A stretch of DNA of 32,200 bases from Treponema sp. UBA1233 (GCA_002309305.1 DBWR01000054.1:1-32200), one strand, 5' to 3'; positions 15,681 through 25,351 are shown, counted from the stretch's first letter. Numbers and translations: made by a program. The notes: generated by a model from the letters alone, not told the origin.

Positions 15681-16940
15681 CTCCACCGGCAAAGTTACTG
15701 TAAACTGCGTGTAGGAGTCCAGCTGGCTTTCTACGGTGATTTTGCCCTTGTGGCCGGTAACGATTGTGTTGGCTATGGCTAGGCCCAGGCCGTAACCTCC
15801 GGTCGTTCTGGCACGGGATGAGTCTACTCGATAGAAGCGGTTGAATATCAGTGGAATTTCTTTTGCGGGGATGCCGTGACCTGTGTTGTATACCTTGATC
15901 AAAACCTTGGAATTGTCTTCTTCAACTGTCACACGGATGACGGCACCTTTCTCAGAATTCTTCAGGGCGTTATCTGTTAGTATGATGACTGACTGCTTTA
16001 TCTTTTCTTCATCACCGCGGACTTTTATTTCTTTTTTCGGGACATTCAGCTCAAGTTTTTTCCCCTGCTCAAACGCAACGCTTTCAAACGGAAGCACACA
16101 GCATGCTACAGCGTCACAGACATTGAACGGAACAAAAACAAAATCGGTGTGTCCCGCATCATTTTTTGCAAGATAGAGCATGTCCTTTACAAGGGCACTC
16201 ATCCTGCTGTTTTCCGTCTTGATGTATTCAAGCCACTTGTTGTCCTTTATTTCCTGCTGCAATACTTCTATGTTTGCGGAAATGACTGCAATAGGTGTCT
16301 TGAGTTCATGTGAGGCGTCGGCGATGAACTGCTTCTGCTTGTCAAAGGCTTCTCGTACGGGAACAACGGTAAAATATGAACCTATCCATGCAACGATAAA
16401 AAACACAATCAGCGATGCAAAATAAATCAACAGTGAAAAATACAGGAAATTCCTCTGATGGCGCAATTCATTTACACGGTCCATGATGATTACAAGGAAA
16501 CCGTAGCTTTTTTCCGCAACAAGATATCCCATGCCGTCCATAGTACCGGATGTTTCAGCTCCAGTAAAAATTTCCCTGATGAACCTTTCGCTCCCCTCTT
16601 CCGCTTCCTCATTGTTAAAGTGATGGATGACATAAATCATTTTGCCGTCATGATCAAGACATGCAGAATAAAAATCTGTAAAACCACGTGATCTTGAAAG
16701 AGGTAAAATTGAATGCCAGAATCCCTGTGGAGGCTGCTCTTCTTCCGCACGAAGACGTGAGATAGAAAAACCTGCGTTACGGTCAAGCTCCTGAAGGAAC
16801 TGGTTTGCATCACTCTGGTTTTGGAAAGCCATGTAGACATTGAGCATGGCAAAAAGAACCAGCAGCACAAACGCCAGAATCACAAGAAGAGTCATGGACA
16901 TCTTTAGGCGCAGGCGCAGGAATACATCGCCCTTTTTCAT
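15672..16940 (-). CDS. Sensor histidine kinase
   Basis: A membrane sensor kinase of 422 aa that should phosphorylate the regulator encoded just upstream. Two membrane helices (about 17-38 and 167-190) bracket an extracytoplasmic sensor of about 125 residues with no domain I recognise. The H-box has H211 (DASHELKTP), followed by the N-box (TDNALKNS), G1 (YNTGHGIP) and G2 (GGYGLGLAIA). There is hardly any room for a HAMP domain between the second helix and the H-box: only about 20 residues, as in CiaH-like kinases. The ATG follows the regulator stop after one base (TAG-G-ATG), so the pair is translationally coupled. The 3' end runs into the heptanucleotide array. Confidence 0.92.
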   Translation of the reverse strand: MKKGDVFLRLRLKMSMTLLVILAFVLLVLFAMLNVYMAFQNQSDANQFLQELDRNAGFSISRLRAEEEQPPQGFWHSILPLSRSRGFTDFYSACLDHDGKMIYVIHHFNNEEAEEGSERFIREIFTGAETSGTMDGMGYLVAEKSYGFLVIIMDRVNELRHQRNFLYFSLLIYFASLIVFFIVAWIGSYFTVVPVREAFDKQKQFIADASHELKTPIAVISANIEVLQQEIKDNKWLEYIKTENSRMSALVKDMLYLAKNDAGHTDFVFVPFNVCDAVACCVLPFESVAFEQGKKLELNVPKKEIKVRGDEEKIKQSVIILTDNALKNSEKGAVIRVTVEEDNSKVLIKVYNTGHGIPAKEIPLIFNRFYRVDSSRARTTGGYGLGLAIANTIVTGHKGKITVESQLDSYTQFTVTLPVEKN

Positions 16941-16941
16941 C

Positions 16942-17628
16942 CTACATTTCCAGTGAATACCCTATGCCGCGGGCCGTTCTGATTTGAGTGTTTACCTTCA
17001 GCTGCTCAAGCTTTTTCCTGATGAACGAAATATACACTTCAACATTATTATATTCAGCGTCAGAGTCACCGCCCCAGATTTTTTCTATTATACGTTCCTT
17101 TTTGATTATCTGCTTGGGGTTCTCAAAAAGCAAGTCGATGATCTGGAATTCCTTAAGCGAAAGTTTGATTGATTCTCCACCAACCTTCTGAAGCTCACAG
17201 TTGCTCTTGCTCAAAATCAAGTCGCCGAAAGTCACAGAATCTTCCCTTACTTCACCCTTGCGTCTGGAAAGAGCCCTGATTCTGGCCAAAAGTTCGTCGG
17301 TGCTGAAAGGTTTTATCATGTAATCATCCGCACCACAATCAAGACCCTTTACCTTATCCTGAATCTCATCCTTGGCTGTCAGCAAAAGTACGGGAACTTG
17401 ATTCTTGCCTTCACGCAATGCCCTCAAGACGGAAATACCATCCATTCCCGGAAGCATTATGTCAAGGATTACAACATCATAAATCCCGCTCTGCGCATAT
17501 TGAAGCCCTTCAGGACCTGTGTAGACTGCATCCACACCATAGCGGTTCTTTTGAAAAATCTCTACCAATGCCTGCGAAAGGCGTACTTCATCTTCTACAA
17601 GTAAAATTCTCATATCCATATTATACAT
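16942..17628 (-). CDS. OmpR/PhoB-family response regulator
   Basis: A receiver domain (about 6-120) with acidic pocket VEDE, phospho-acceptor D56 (ILDIMLPGMDG), switch Thr (LLLTAKD) and Lys (IKPF), followed by a winged helix DNA-binding domain (about 130-228; SLKEFQIIDLLFENP and VEVYISFIRKKL). The start is uncertain: ATGs at 17628, 17619 and 17613 and a TTG at 17643 are all in frame. I use 17628, seven bases after CAGG; the receiver itself begins at MRILLVEDE. It lies 49 bases after the UspA-like gene on the same strand and directly before its kinase. What it controls is not shown by the sequence; the V-ATPase operon upstream is one possibility only because of position. Confidence 0.92.
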   Translation of the reverse strand: MYNMDMRILLVEDEVRLSQALVEIFQKNRYGVDAVYTGPEGLQYAQSGIYDVVILDIMLPGMDGISVLRALREGKNQVPVLLLTAKDEIQDKVKGLDCGADDYMIKPFSTDELLARIRALSRRKGEVREDSVTFGDLILSKSNCELQKVGGESIKLSLKEFQIIDLLFENPKQIIKKERIIEKIWGGDSDAEYNNVEVYISFIRKKLEQLKVNTQIRTARGIGYSLEM

Positions 17629-17677
17629 TATTTTGCCTGACAATTCCTATATTCTTTTGCCAATATTGAATGAATTT

Positions 17678-18175
17678 TTATGAAAGGCGGAAAAGCTGCT
17701 CAATCTGAGGATGGCGCACTACCATGACGGAGCAATGTGCGGATCCTATGATTTCACTGTCCTGAATGCCTATTGTTCCATGCTTGAGCATTTTTGAAAG
17801 GGAAGAATTTTCAACTCCACCCAGCAAAATCAAATCAGCCTTGTATTCATCCGCAGCTGTTATTATTTCTGACCATACCGCCCCATGCCTGACTTCTGTC
17901 TCTACTTTTACACCCTTGGACTTGGCTATTTTTTCCACATAGGCAAGATCTTTGTCCGCATCAAGCTGAAGGTCTCCCTTTAAAGAATGTCCTTCGTCCT
18001 TTATAAGGAATTTTGTGAGCGTAAGTTTTTTAATTGAATCGGTGTCAACGACATACACGACCTTTACGCGGCACTTATAGATTTTTGTCATGAGTATGGA
18101 ATACATGACGGCATTAAGAGAAGATCTGGATCCGTTGTAAGCAACAATAACGTTGTGAAAAAGGCTCTTTATCAT
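17678..18175 (-). CDS. UspA-like universal stress protein
   Basis: A single Usp domain of 165 aa: the first strand VIVAYNGSRSSLNAVMYS, the strand VVYVVDTDS, and the last strands ADLILLGG and CSVMVVRHP are all in order. The ATP-binding pattern G-x-x-G-x9-G-S/T is not clearly kept after LLGG (the segment reads GVENSSLSKMLKHGTIGI), so nucleotide binding is doubtful. Its ATG overlaps the stop of the V-ATPase D gene by four bases (ATGA), so it is translated with the ATPase and may adjust or sense its activity; that is inference. The precise role is unknown. Confidence 0.8.
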   Translation of the reverse strand: MIKSLFHNVIVAYNGSRSSLNAVMYSILMTKIYKCRVKVVYVVDTDSIKKLTLTKFLIKDEGHSLKGDLQLDADKDLAYVEKIAKSKGVKVETEVRHGAVWSEIITAADEYKADLILLGGVENSSLSKMLKHGTIGIQDSEIIGSAHCSVMVVRHPQIEQLFRLS

Positions 18176-18798
18176 TCTTTCCCCTGTTTGTTCTTGAGCG
18201 CCTTCAATACAAAGATGTTGTCACGCTCACGTTCTTCAAGTACCGACTCTATATAAGTAACGGTAGCTTTTGACTGTGGTATTACCATTTTATCCAGGGC
18301 ATTTACACGCCGTTGGGTTTTCTTTACTTCCATGGCAAGGCGCCATACAATAGTCCTGATGCTAGCCATCTGGGTCAACAGAATCAAGAGCTCAAAAAAC
18401 TCGTTCATTACCTGATCGCTGTCCGGGAATGTTCCCAAAAACGAAGAAAACAGTTCCTTCTTGGGCAGGTTCACTTCCAGAGTATCAAAATTGATTCCTG
18501 CTATGACCACATTTTTTTCAACCATGTCGAATTTATAATCAACCGCATGGGCAATACGCTCAACCCTGTCACCACCGACTGACATCAGCATGCGCTTTAA
18601 CGCCGGATATGCGCTTTCCACACACTTGTCCATCTTCTTTTCCAAAAGCTTTACGCGTTCTACAAGGTGCATCAGCTCCATGACCAGAATTTCGCGTTTT
18701 TGCTCAAGAAGGTCATAGCCTTCCGTGCTTACGGCAAGCTGTTCCTTTACGGAAAGGAGGTTTGATTTTGTCGGGGCAAGGTTAAGTCGCTGTGGCAT
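18172..18798 (-). CDS. atpD: V-type ATPase subunit D (central shaft)
   Basis: The long antiparallel coiled-coil rotor subunit, 208 aa, that turns inside the A3B3 head. The N-terminus LNLAPTKSNLLSVKEQL and the C-terminal helix VNALDKMVIPQSKATVTYIESVLEERERD are hallmarks of the family. It overlaps the stop of subunit B by one base (TGATG) and the UspA-like start by four bases, so it sits in a tightly coupled part of the operon. Confidence 0.95.
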   Translation of the reverse strand: MPQRLNLAPTKSNLLSVKEQLAVSTEGYDLLEQKREILVMELMHLVERVKLLEKKMDKCVESAYPALKRMLMSVGGDRVERIAHAVDYKFDMVEKNVVIAGINFDTLEVNLPKKELFSSFLGTFPDSDQVMNEFFELLILLTQMASIRTIVWRLAMEVKKTQRRVNALDKMVIPQSKATVTYIESVLEERERDNIFVLKALKNKQGKE

Positions 18799-20192
18799 CA
18801 GGCCTCCACCTCAACAGAGTTTTTTGGAAGGTATTTGTCGATGTATTCATCCTTGATGCGGTACAATTCTTCACGCGGCAAAATGCTCAAAATCTGCCAG
18901 CCAAGGTCAAGGGTCTGTTCAATTGAACGGTCCTCATATTCCCCCTGAGTAAAGAATCTCTGTTCAAGTTCCTCACCGAATTTCAGATAGAGCTTGTCAA
19001 TTTCAGACAGTTCTTCCTCACCGATGATTGCGGCAAGATTCCTGATTGACTTTACTTTTGAATATGATGCAAACAGCTGGCTTGAAACCGCACTGTGGTC
19101 TTCGCGTGTCATTCCTTCTCCAATTCCGTCCTTCATCAAACGGCTCAGGGAAGGCAACGCGCTGACAGGAGGATACATTCCCTTTTGTCCCATTTCCCTG
19201 TCAAGAACAATCTGTCCCTCGGTGATGTATCCAGTAAGGTCTGGAATCGGGTGGCTTATGTCATCGTTAGGCATTGTCAGAATCGGAAGCTGAGTAATGG
19301 AACCCTCCGAGCCCTGAATCCTTCCTGCCCTCTCGTAAAGCTCTGCCAGATCTGAGTAAAGATATCCCGGATAGCCTTTTCTTCCCGGAACCTCACCGCG
19401 TGTAGTGGATATTTCACGAAGGGCCTCACAGTAGTTGGTCATGTCCGTCATTACAACAAGAACGTGCATGTTGCATTCAAAGGCAAGATATTCTGCTGCA
19501 GTAAGTGCACAGCGTGGAGTGATGATACGCTCAATTGAAGGTGCATCTGCCAGGGACTGGAACATTACAACCTTGCTCAATACGCCGCTTTCTTCAAAGG
19601 TATGCTGGAAAAACTGGGCCACATCGTACTTGATTCCCATACCCGCAAACACCATTACAAAATCACCGTCAGCATTCTTGAGTTTTGCCTGCCTGATTAT
19701 CTGAGCCGCAAGCCTGTTGTGTGAAAGGCCGTTGCCGCTGAAAATCGGGAGCTTTTGTCCGCGGATCAAAGTGTTCATTCCGTCGATGGAAGAGATTCCA
19801 GTCTGAATGAAGTCCCTCGGATATACACGTGCAAATGGATTTATCGGATTTCCGTTTACGTTCAGTTTTTTGCTGGATATGATTTCGGGGTATCCGTCAA
19901 TCGGTTCTCCAAGACCGTTGAAAATGCGTCCCAAGAGTCCACGTCCAACACGAAGCTCAAGCGGGCGGTCAAGAAATTCAACCGAAGTATCGTTCAAGTC
20001 AAGACCTGTCGTACTTCCAAATACCTGAACCACGGCGGATTTTTCATCTATGTCGATTATGCGTCCTGTCTTTTTCTGTCCGGCTTTATCGCGCACATAC
20101 ACAACTTCATCATAAAACGAATCTGGAGTCCTCTGTACTACGATGATCGGACCGTCTACCTGGTCAAGGCCCTTATATTCAATTCCCTTCAT
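18798..20192 (-). CDS. atpB: V-type ATPase subunit B (non-catalytic)
   Basis: The regulatory nucleotide-site subunit of the A3B3 head, 464 aa, usual length. It resembles subunit A but lacks a Walker A loop: the corresponding position reads FSGNGLSHNRLAAQI, as in all B subunits. Other family blocks are present (ERIITPRCALTAAEYLA, SQLFASYSKVKSIRNLAAIIGEEELS). It follows subunit A after eight bases and overlaps subunit D by one. Confidence 0.96.
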   Translation of the reverse strand: MKGIEYKGLDQVDGPIIVVQRTPDSFYDEVVYVRDKAGQKKTGRIIDIDEKSAVVQVFGSTTGLDLNDTSVEFLDRPLELRVGRGLLGRIFNGLGEPIDGYPEIISSKKLNVNGNPINPFARVYPRDFIQTGISSIDGMNTLIRGQKLPIFSGNGLSHNRLAAQIIRQAKLKNADGDFVMVFAGMGIKYDVAQFFQHTFEESGVLSKVVMFQSLADAPSIERIITPRCALTAAEYLAFECNMHVLVVMTDMTNYCEALREISTTRGEVPGRKGYPGYLYSDLAELYERAGRIQGSEGSITQLPILTMPNDDISHPIPDLTGYITEGQIVLDREMGQKGMYPPVSALPSLSRLMKDGIGEGMTREDHSAVSSQLFASYSKVKSIRNLAAIIGEEELSEIDKLYLKFGEELEQRFFTQGEYEDRSIEQTLDLGWQILSILPREELYRIKDEYIDKYLPKNSVEVEA

Positions 20193-20200
20193 ATTAACCC

Positions 20201-21970
20201 CTACAACGATGTCGTCCTGTACTGGCGTTCCAGTTCATTAACCTGTTCTTCCAGATGACCTGAAAGGACTGCAAGATCTTCAAGCCTGTCGTTTGCAATA
20301 ACGGATTTAGCCCTGATGATTTCCGTCCTGACCGACAATTCAGTTATCTTTAAAAGAGGACAGCCTGACTTGATGGCCTTTGACGCGAGTTCATAAAACT
20401 GCATTATCAGCATCAAAAGCGCAATCTGTTTTTCCGGAACAGAATACTGGTCTATCTGGTCAAAAGCATTCTGCTGCAGGAAACCGTTCTTTATCATTTC
20501 CGCAACAATCAAAATCAGACGGTCGTTTTCAGGAAGTGCATCTGCACCGATGAGCCTTACAATCTGCTCAAGCCTCTGCTCTTTTTTAAGGAGTTCCAGC
20601 GCCTTGATTCTTATCTCAGCCCAACGCGGATCCAGCTTGTCCCACCAGCCCTTGACTTCCTCGGCATATTCGGAATATGAGTCTATCCAGCCGATTGCAG
20701 GATAATGGCGTGCATTTGCAAGTTCCCTGTCCAAAGCCCAGAAGCAGCGGATAAAGCGTTTGGTATGCTGTGTAACCGGTTCAGAAAAGTCACCGCCCGG
20801 AGGAGAAACAGCACCGATGACGGAGACCGAACCTTCCTGACCGCAGAGGGTAAAGACACGTCCCGCCCTTTCATAGAATTCCGCAAGACGAGTCGGCAGG
20901 TATGCAGGAAAACCTTCTTCCGCAGGCATTTCCTCCATGCGCCCCGAAAGCTCACGCAGGGCCTCCGCCCATCTTGAAGTTGAATCCGCCATGATTGCAA
21001 CATGCATTCCCATGTCACGGTAATATTCAGCCAGAGTGATTCCCGCATAAAGGGATACTTCACGTGCGGCAACAGGCATGTTTGATGTATTTGCTATCAG
21101 TATTGTACGCTCCATCAGGGAACGTCCTGTACGCGGGTCAATGAGCTCTGGGAATTCCGTAAGAACGTCGGTCATCTCGTTGCCACGTTCACCGCATCCA
21201 ATGTATACGATTAAGTCAGCATCACACCACTTAGCAATGGCATGCTGGGTCATTGTCTTTCCCGTACCGAAACCACCCGGAATTGCGGCAGTTCCTCCCT
21301 TGCTCAACGGAAAGAAAACGTCGATTACACGCTGTCCTGTTACAAGGGGTTCTGTTACCTCAAGCTTGTTGGAAAAAGGTCTTGGCTTACGCAAAGGCCA
21401 GTACTGAGCCATGCAGATTTTTTCTCCGGCATCAGTTTCTGCAATCTGTTCGTCAACTGTATATGAACCGGAACCTGCAAACGACACAAGTTTCTTTCCC
21501 TTTATGTCCGGCGGCACCATAATCTTATGCGTAATTGAACCGGTTTCCTGAACGGTACCAAGCACCATTCCAGGTTTTATTTCCGTTCCTTGTGCAACAT
21601 CATTTTGTGCGGTAAAATCCCATTTCTTCTGGGTGTCCAGGGCTTCTGTCCTTTGACCCGGGGTTAAAAAGGCATTTCCCGACTCAAACATTTTCTTTAA
21701 GGGACGCTGTATTCCGTCGTATATTGTTCCAACCAGACCGGGGCCCAGCTTGAGCGAAAGAGGCCTTCCGCTGGCAACCACTTCCTCGCCAATGCCCATG
21801 CCGGAATCGGACTCATAGACTTCTATAGTAGCCATTCCCTTTTCCTGGCTTATTATTTCACCGATGAGCTTTTTATTTCCTACATCAACAACCTCATAAA
21901 GACCGGAACCTTCCAGACCAGAGGCATAAACAATTGGCCCTGAAATGCGGGTGATTTTTCCTTTAGTCAT
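20201..21970 (-). CDS. atpA: V-type ATPase subunit A (catalytic)
   Basis: The ATP-hydrolysing or -synthesising subunit, 589 aa, usual length. The P-loop GGFGTGKT lies at about 232-239, and the catalytic Glu region IGCGERGNEM follows. The long non-homologous insert of V-type A subunits occupies roughly residues 110-195, which separates it from F-type beta. DSTSRWAEALRELSGRMEEMP and SPPGGDFSEPVTQ are conserved blocks. Its start overlaps the stop of subunit E by four bases (ATGA). Confidence 0.96.
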   Translation of the reverse strand: MTKGKITRISGPIVYASGLEGSGLYEVVDVGNKKLIGEIISQEKGMATIEVYESDSGMGIGEEVVASGRPLSLKLGPGLVGTIYDGIQRPLKKMFESGNAFLTPGQRTEALDTQKKWDFTAQNDVAQGTEIKPGMVLGTVQETGSITHKIMVPPDIKGKKLVSFAGSGSYTVDEQIAETDAGEKICMAQYWPLRKPRPFSNKLEVTEPLVTGQRVIDVFFPLSKGGTAAIPGGFGTGKTMTQHAIAKWCDADLIVYIGCGERGNEMTDVLTEFPELIDPRTGRSLMERTILIANTSNMPVAAREVSLYAGITLAEYYRDMGMHVAIMADSTSRWAEALRELSGRMEEMPAEEGFPAYLPTRLAEFYERAGRVFTLCGQEGSVSVIGAVSPPGGDFSEPVTQHTKRFIRCFWALDRELANARHYPAIGWIDSYSEYAEEVKGWWDKLDPRWAEIRIKALELLKKEQRLEQIVRLIGADALPENDRLILIVAEMIKNGFLQQNAFDQIDQYSVPEKQIALLMLIMQFYELASKAIKSGCPLLKITELSVRTEIIRAKSVIANDRLEDLAVLSGHLEEQVNELERQYRTTSL

Positions 21971-22605
21971 ACAGCAAGCCTCCCGCCAAAAAGAGAGTCG
22001 GCCAATTCCATTTTTTTGTCATCAAGAATTTCCTTTACCTTTTCCTTGAGTGTAAGCCTGCATTTTATGGAAGAATCCTCCGTCACAAGAATAACTCCGT
22101 CTTCAAAATCAAATCCCGGAAGCACATCTTCTTCCAAACCTGTTTTATGGTATTCTTCCACAGAAGCAAGCTGAACGCCAAGCGACGACTCAAGCATTTT
22201 TTTTGCAGATTCCAGCGGGAATCCAACAACACTGGCACAAACCTTCATGTCGCCCAAAATCGGCTTAACCCGCTTTACCATAGACTCAATCACGTCAAGA
22301 CGCTTTTGCACGCCGGCCTTCTGAAAGTATCCGTTCAAAGCCTTTAAGATCGCACCATCAACAAACGAAACAAGATACCTTTCCTTTTCCAGAGGCAGGG
22401 ACGCTTCGGTATTCTTCCTGAATGCGGCAAGCAGGGCATCCTGGGTTTGCTGAGCCTGTCTCAAGGCTTCCTGAACCCTACCCTCCACATCAGACAGCAA
22501 AGAGGCGCAAGTTTCTTCCGCATTTTTTAAAATCCGTTCTGATTTCTTTTTGGCATCGGCTATTATCTCGTTGTCCAAAGCCTGTGTCGAACGCAATTCT
22601 TCCAT
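21967..22605 (-). CDS. atpE: V-type ATPase subunit E (peripheral stalk)
   Basis: A 212-aa stalk protein: a long charged helix (about 10-75; ADAKKKSERILKNAEETCA) that pairs with the small H/G subunit, then a globular C-terminal domain that grips the head. Helix length and the GFDFEDGVILVTED strand pair fit the family, which is otherwise poorly conserved; the assignment also rests on its place directly before subunit A. It begins 34 bases after subunit F. Confidence 0.88.
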   Translation of the reverse strand: MEELRSTQALDNEIIADAKKKSERILKNAEETCASLLSDVEGRVQEALRQAQQTQDALLAAFRKNTEASLPLEKERYLVSFVDGAILKALNGYFQKAGVQKRLDVIESMVKRVKPILGDMKVCASVVGFPLESAKKMLESSLGVQLASVEEYHKTGLEEDVLPGFDFEDGVILVTEDSSIKCRLTLKEKVKEILDDKKMELADSLFGGRLAV

Positions 22606-22639
22606 AAAATCACACTTCCTAAATAAGGGTACGAGAAAC

Positions 22640-22975
22640 CTAGACTTGAATGCCCAAGGCTTCGCGAATTGAATCGGTCAGATTTTTCCGACCCGGCAAA
22701 TGCCCCTGCAGACCGGGAACTTCTACAATAAGTGGAGTCTGTCCGGTTTTCTGCCATGCAACAACCTGCTCTTCCAGCATGTCCGCCGCATCTTCCGTGA
22801 GTATGAGCACTTTGGGACGGTCTTTTTCAGCAGGCCCCGCAACTTTGGATGACTGCCCCGTCATCAGGAGGAAAGCCTCCAGAGCATCATCCTTTTTGTT
22901 TGCAACAGCACCCGGAACGCCAACCAATCTAAAAGCAAGATAAAGTTCACGTTCACCGATAAAATAATATTCCAC
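22640..22975 (-). CDS. atpF: V-type ATPase subunit F
   Basis: A small Rossmann-like rotor subunit, 111 aa, that binds subunit D. The first strand (MEYYFIGERELYLAFRLVGV) is the typical start of the family, with a later VLILTEDAADML strand-helix and the final LIVEVPGLQG strand. It is nine bases after the proteolipid gene. Size, motif and position agree. Confidence 0.9.
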   Translation of the reverse strand: MEYYFIGERELYLAFRLVGVPGAVANKKDDALEAFLLMTGQSSKVAGPAEKDRPKVLILTEDAADMLEEQVVAWQKTGQTPLIVEVPGLQGHLPGRKNLTDSIREALGIQV

Positions 22976-22984
22976 GAATCTGCC

Positions 22985-23329
22985 TTACATCAATATGATG
23001 AACAGGGCCACAAGGAATCCCCACAGACAAATACCTTCCGCAAGACCTACAAACGGCAATGCCTTACCGGACAATTCAGCATTTTCGCTCATGGCACCCA
23101 TAGCGGCGGCACCAATCTTTCCAACGGCCATGCCGCCACCAACACAAGCAATGCCAACAGCAAGAGCGGCTGCAAGATATTTGATTGCAGAGGATGAACC
23201 ACCATCCTGACTTTGCTCCTGAACTGCCGCAGTTTGATCTGACGCAGACTGGGCACTTACGGCACTTACCGAAACCACCGCCATCAAAACCGCAATGATA
23301 AAAAACCTTCTCTTAAAAGAACCTTTCAT
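22985..23329 (-). CDS. atpK: V-type ATPase proteolipid subunit K (c-ring)
   Basis: The ring subunit that carries the ion, 114 aa. A signal peptide (ending near VSAVSA, residue 26) and a Ser/Gln-rich segment come first, then just two membrane helices (about 48-78 and 88-113). The ion-binding Glu is E98 in GLAEGICLWG. One hairpin with one Glu is the size of a Thermus or F-type c subunit rather than the doubled form of Enterococcus. The first helix (VGGGMAVGKIGAAAMG) lacks the Gln, and Glu is not followed by Ser or Thr, residues that help bind sodium in known Na+ rings; I infer proton coupling. It lies 36 bases after subunit I. Confidence 0.92.
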   Translation of the reverse strand: MKGSFKRRFFIIAVLMAVVSVSAVSAQSASDQTAAVQEQSQDGGSSSAIKYLAAALAVGIACVGGGMAVGKIGAAAMGAMSENAELSGKALPFVGLAEGICLWGFLVALFIILM

Positions 23330-23365
23330 AAAAACACCTCTTTATATATGCTTTATATATTTGCT

Positions 23366-25351
23366 TTATTTTTTAAGCGCATTATATTCGAATGCAAAGG
23401 GCTTGAATTCACGGCCAGTCTCATTAAAGAACTTGCTGAAGAATTCATAGTACTGCAGACGTATTACCTGAATGGCAACAATCATTCCTTCAAGAACGAT
23501 GACTATGGCATTACCGACAATGCTGATTGCGATACCACCAGCCAAAGGCGCAATGCCAACCATTTTTTCTATAATGTATCCCAAGACCGCATGAGCCAGG
23601 GCAAACGCACCGACACGAAGGAAGCTTACGCTGTTGGAAAGATATGATGAAACAACCTCGATGATTTCAACAATGCCGGAAATAACCGCACTAAAAGCAC
23701 CGTTTTCCAATACCGGACGTTCCTTTTCGATTGCACGTGCAAAAGGCTCTCCAAACGCCGTAAAGAAAAGCGACACACCTATGATGATCCAGTCGTAGAT
23801 TGCAGGACTGTGATGGAAGAAAGCGATTCTTAACGCAAAGGCAATTACATACCAGAAGAACACGGCACCGGTAATTCCAGTCTTTCCGAATATTGCGCGA
23901 CCCGGACGATGCAGTGAGAACTGGTTTATGATGTTGATTATCAATCCCGTTGAGTTGATTATGAATCCAACGCCAACCGTAAATCCAAAGAAAGTGAACA
24001 TCCTCTTGATTGACTCAGAGCTTCCTGTCGGCATCATCGGCAATATCTGATTCCTCGGCTCACCAAAAAGCCCCGTAACCCATCTTGAGAACGGAGCGAG
24101 TATTTCTTCGTTTGCAAAGAATTCACCAGTCAAAAGGCCCATGATCGTGGAACTGATTCCTATTGCGATAAACACCGGACCGAATTTTTCCCAGCCGCCG
24201 AACTTGACCTTTTTTGCCGCCATCAGGATTCCAACAAGAAGGAACACAAGGCCCTGACCCGCATCACCGAACATTATTCCAAATAACAGCGTAAAGAACA
24301 GCGCCACAAACGGAGTGGGATCTATTGTTCCATAAAGCGGAGAACCGTAGCTGAAAATCATTCGCTCAAATGCGGAAACGATTTTGCCGTGTCTCAGCTG
24401 TACCGGAACCTGCTCGGCACCGGAGATGACCGAGGCAACTTCTTCTGGATGATAAAGGCGTACACCCGTGCGGCCTTCAGTAAGGGCATCCAAATCCTTT
24501 GTCATCTTGTCGGTAAGGCATGTGGGAACCCAGCCGTTTATGCGGTATACAAATTCAGTTGACTCAAGCTTGTTCTGAATGTCGTAAATCTGACTTTCAA
24601 CGGAATAAAGCTCAAGCAGACGGAGCAAAATGTCCTTGTGCGTATGGGCGTAGTTTTTGCGTTCAAGCTGGACTTCTTCAAGAGCCTTTTCTGCCTCAAG
24701 CTTTTGTTTCTTAAGCGTAATCAGTGCATCTTCCGGAATTCCCTTAAAGTCCTTGGGAACCTGTATTTCCACAAAGTCAGATTTCTTTAGCTCGGTGTCC
24801 ACTGCAAAGCGGGCCTTTTTGGAACAGGCAACCAGTATCCTGCTGTTGTCTTCTCCCAGCCTTACGACAATAGCCCTGCTCCCGATTGATGCCTGAAGGA
24901 AATCAAAATTTTCGGGAGGAATTTTTCCGATGCGCATGGTCAAGAATGAAAGGGATTCAAGTTCTGAATACGAAACCTTAAGGTTGGAAAAAGCAATCGC
25001 TTCCGTCATGGCCTGATCTATTTTCTTGAGTTCTTCGGCTGCGGTCAGTTCCCTGTCGTGAATCTGCTCTACTTCCGCAATTATCTTTACCGCCTCATCC
25101 TCGTCCTGTGGAGTGGGTATGTCAATTTCTCCGGCATAATCATCCAGATCCTGAATGGAAAGGTCAGCCCTGGCCTGCTCCAAGCGGTTGAACAGATCCC
25201 TGTCCGGGTTCAGTTTGTCTCCGTCCGGTATTTTGGAAAAATCATCCTGAAACTGGAACTGTCCCATCTTTCCCAGATACTTCAATACCTGATGCAAGTC
25301 TTCCCTGTAAATCATCAGTTCAACAAGCCGCATCTGTGTCGTTCTAGCCAT
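23366..25351 (-). CDS. atpI: V-type ATPase subunit I (membrane a-subunit)
   Basis: The stator membrane subunit that forms the ion half-channels, 661 aa. A cytoplasmic N-terminal half with coiled coils (about 1-330; LEAEKALEEVQLERKNYAHTH) is followed by seven or eight membrane helices. The essential Arg that faces the ring Glu is R579 in SNSVSFLRVGAFALAHA. FGIMFGDAGQGLVF is another conserved block. Its start overlaps the stop of subunit C by eight bases. Confidence 0.95.
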   Translation of the reverse strand: MARTTQMRLVELMIYREDLHQVLKYLGKMGQFQFQDDFSKIPDGDKLNPDRDLFNRLEQARADLSIQDLDDYAGEIDIPTPQDEDEAVKIIAEVEQIHDRELTAAEELKKIDQAMTEAIAFSNLKVSYSELESLSFLTMRIGKIPPENFDFLQASIGSRAIVVRLGEDNSRILVACSKKARFAVDTELKKSDFVEIQVPKDFKGIPEDALITLKKQKLEAEKALEEVQLERKNYAHTHKDILLRLLELYSVESQIYDIQNKLESTEFVYRINGWVPTCLTDKMTKDLDALTEGRTGVRLYHPEEVASVISGAEQVPVQLRHGKIVSAFERMIFSYGSPLYGTIDPTPFVALFFTLLFGIMFGDAGQGLVFLLVGILMAAKKVKFGGWEKFGPVFIAIGISSTIMGLLTGEFFANEEILAPFSRWVTGLFGEPRNQILPMMPTGSSESIKRMFTFFGFTVGVGFIINSTGLIINIINQFSLHRPGRAIFGKTGITGAVFFWYVIAFALRIAFFHHSPAIYDWIIIGVSLFFTAFGEPFARAIEKERPVLENGAFSAVISGIVEIIEVVSSYLSNSVSFLRVGAFALAHAVLGYIIEKMVGIAPLAGGIAISIVGNAIVIVLEGMIVAIQVIRLQYYEFFSKFFNETGREFKPFAFEYNALKK

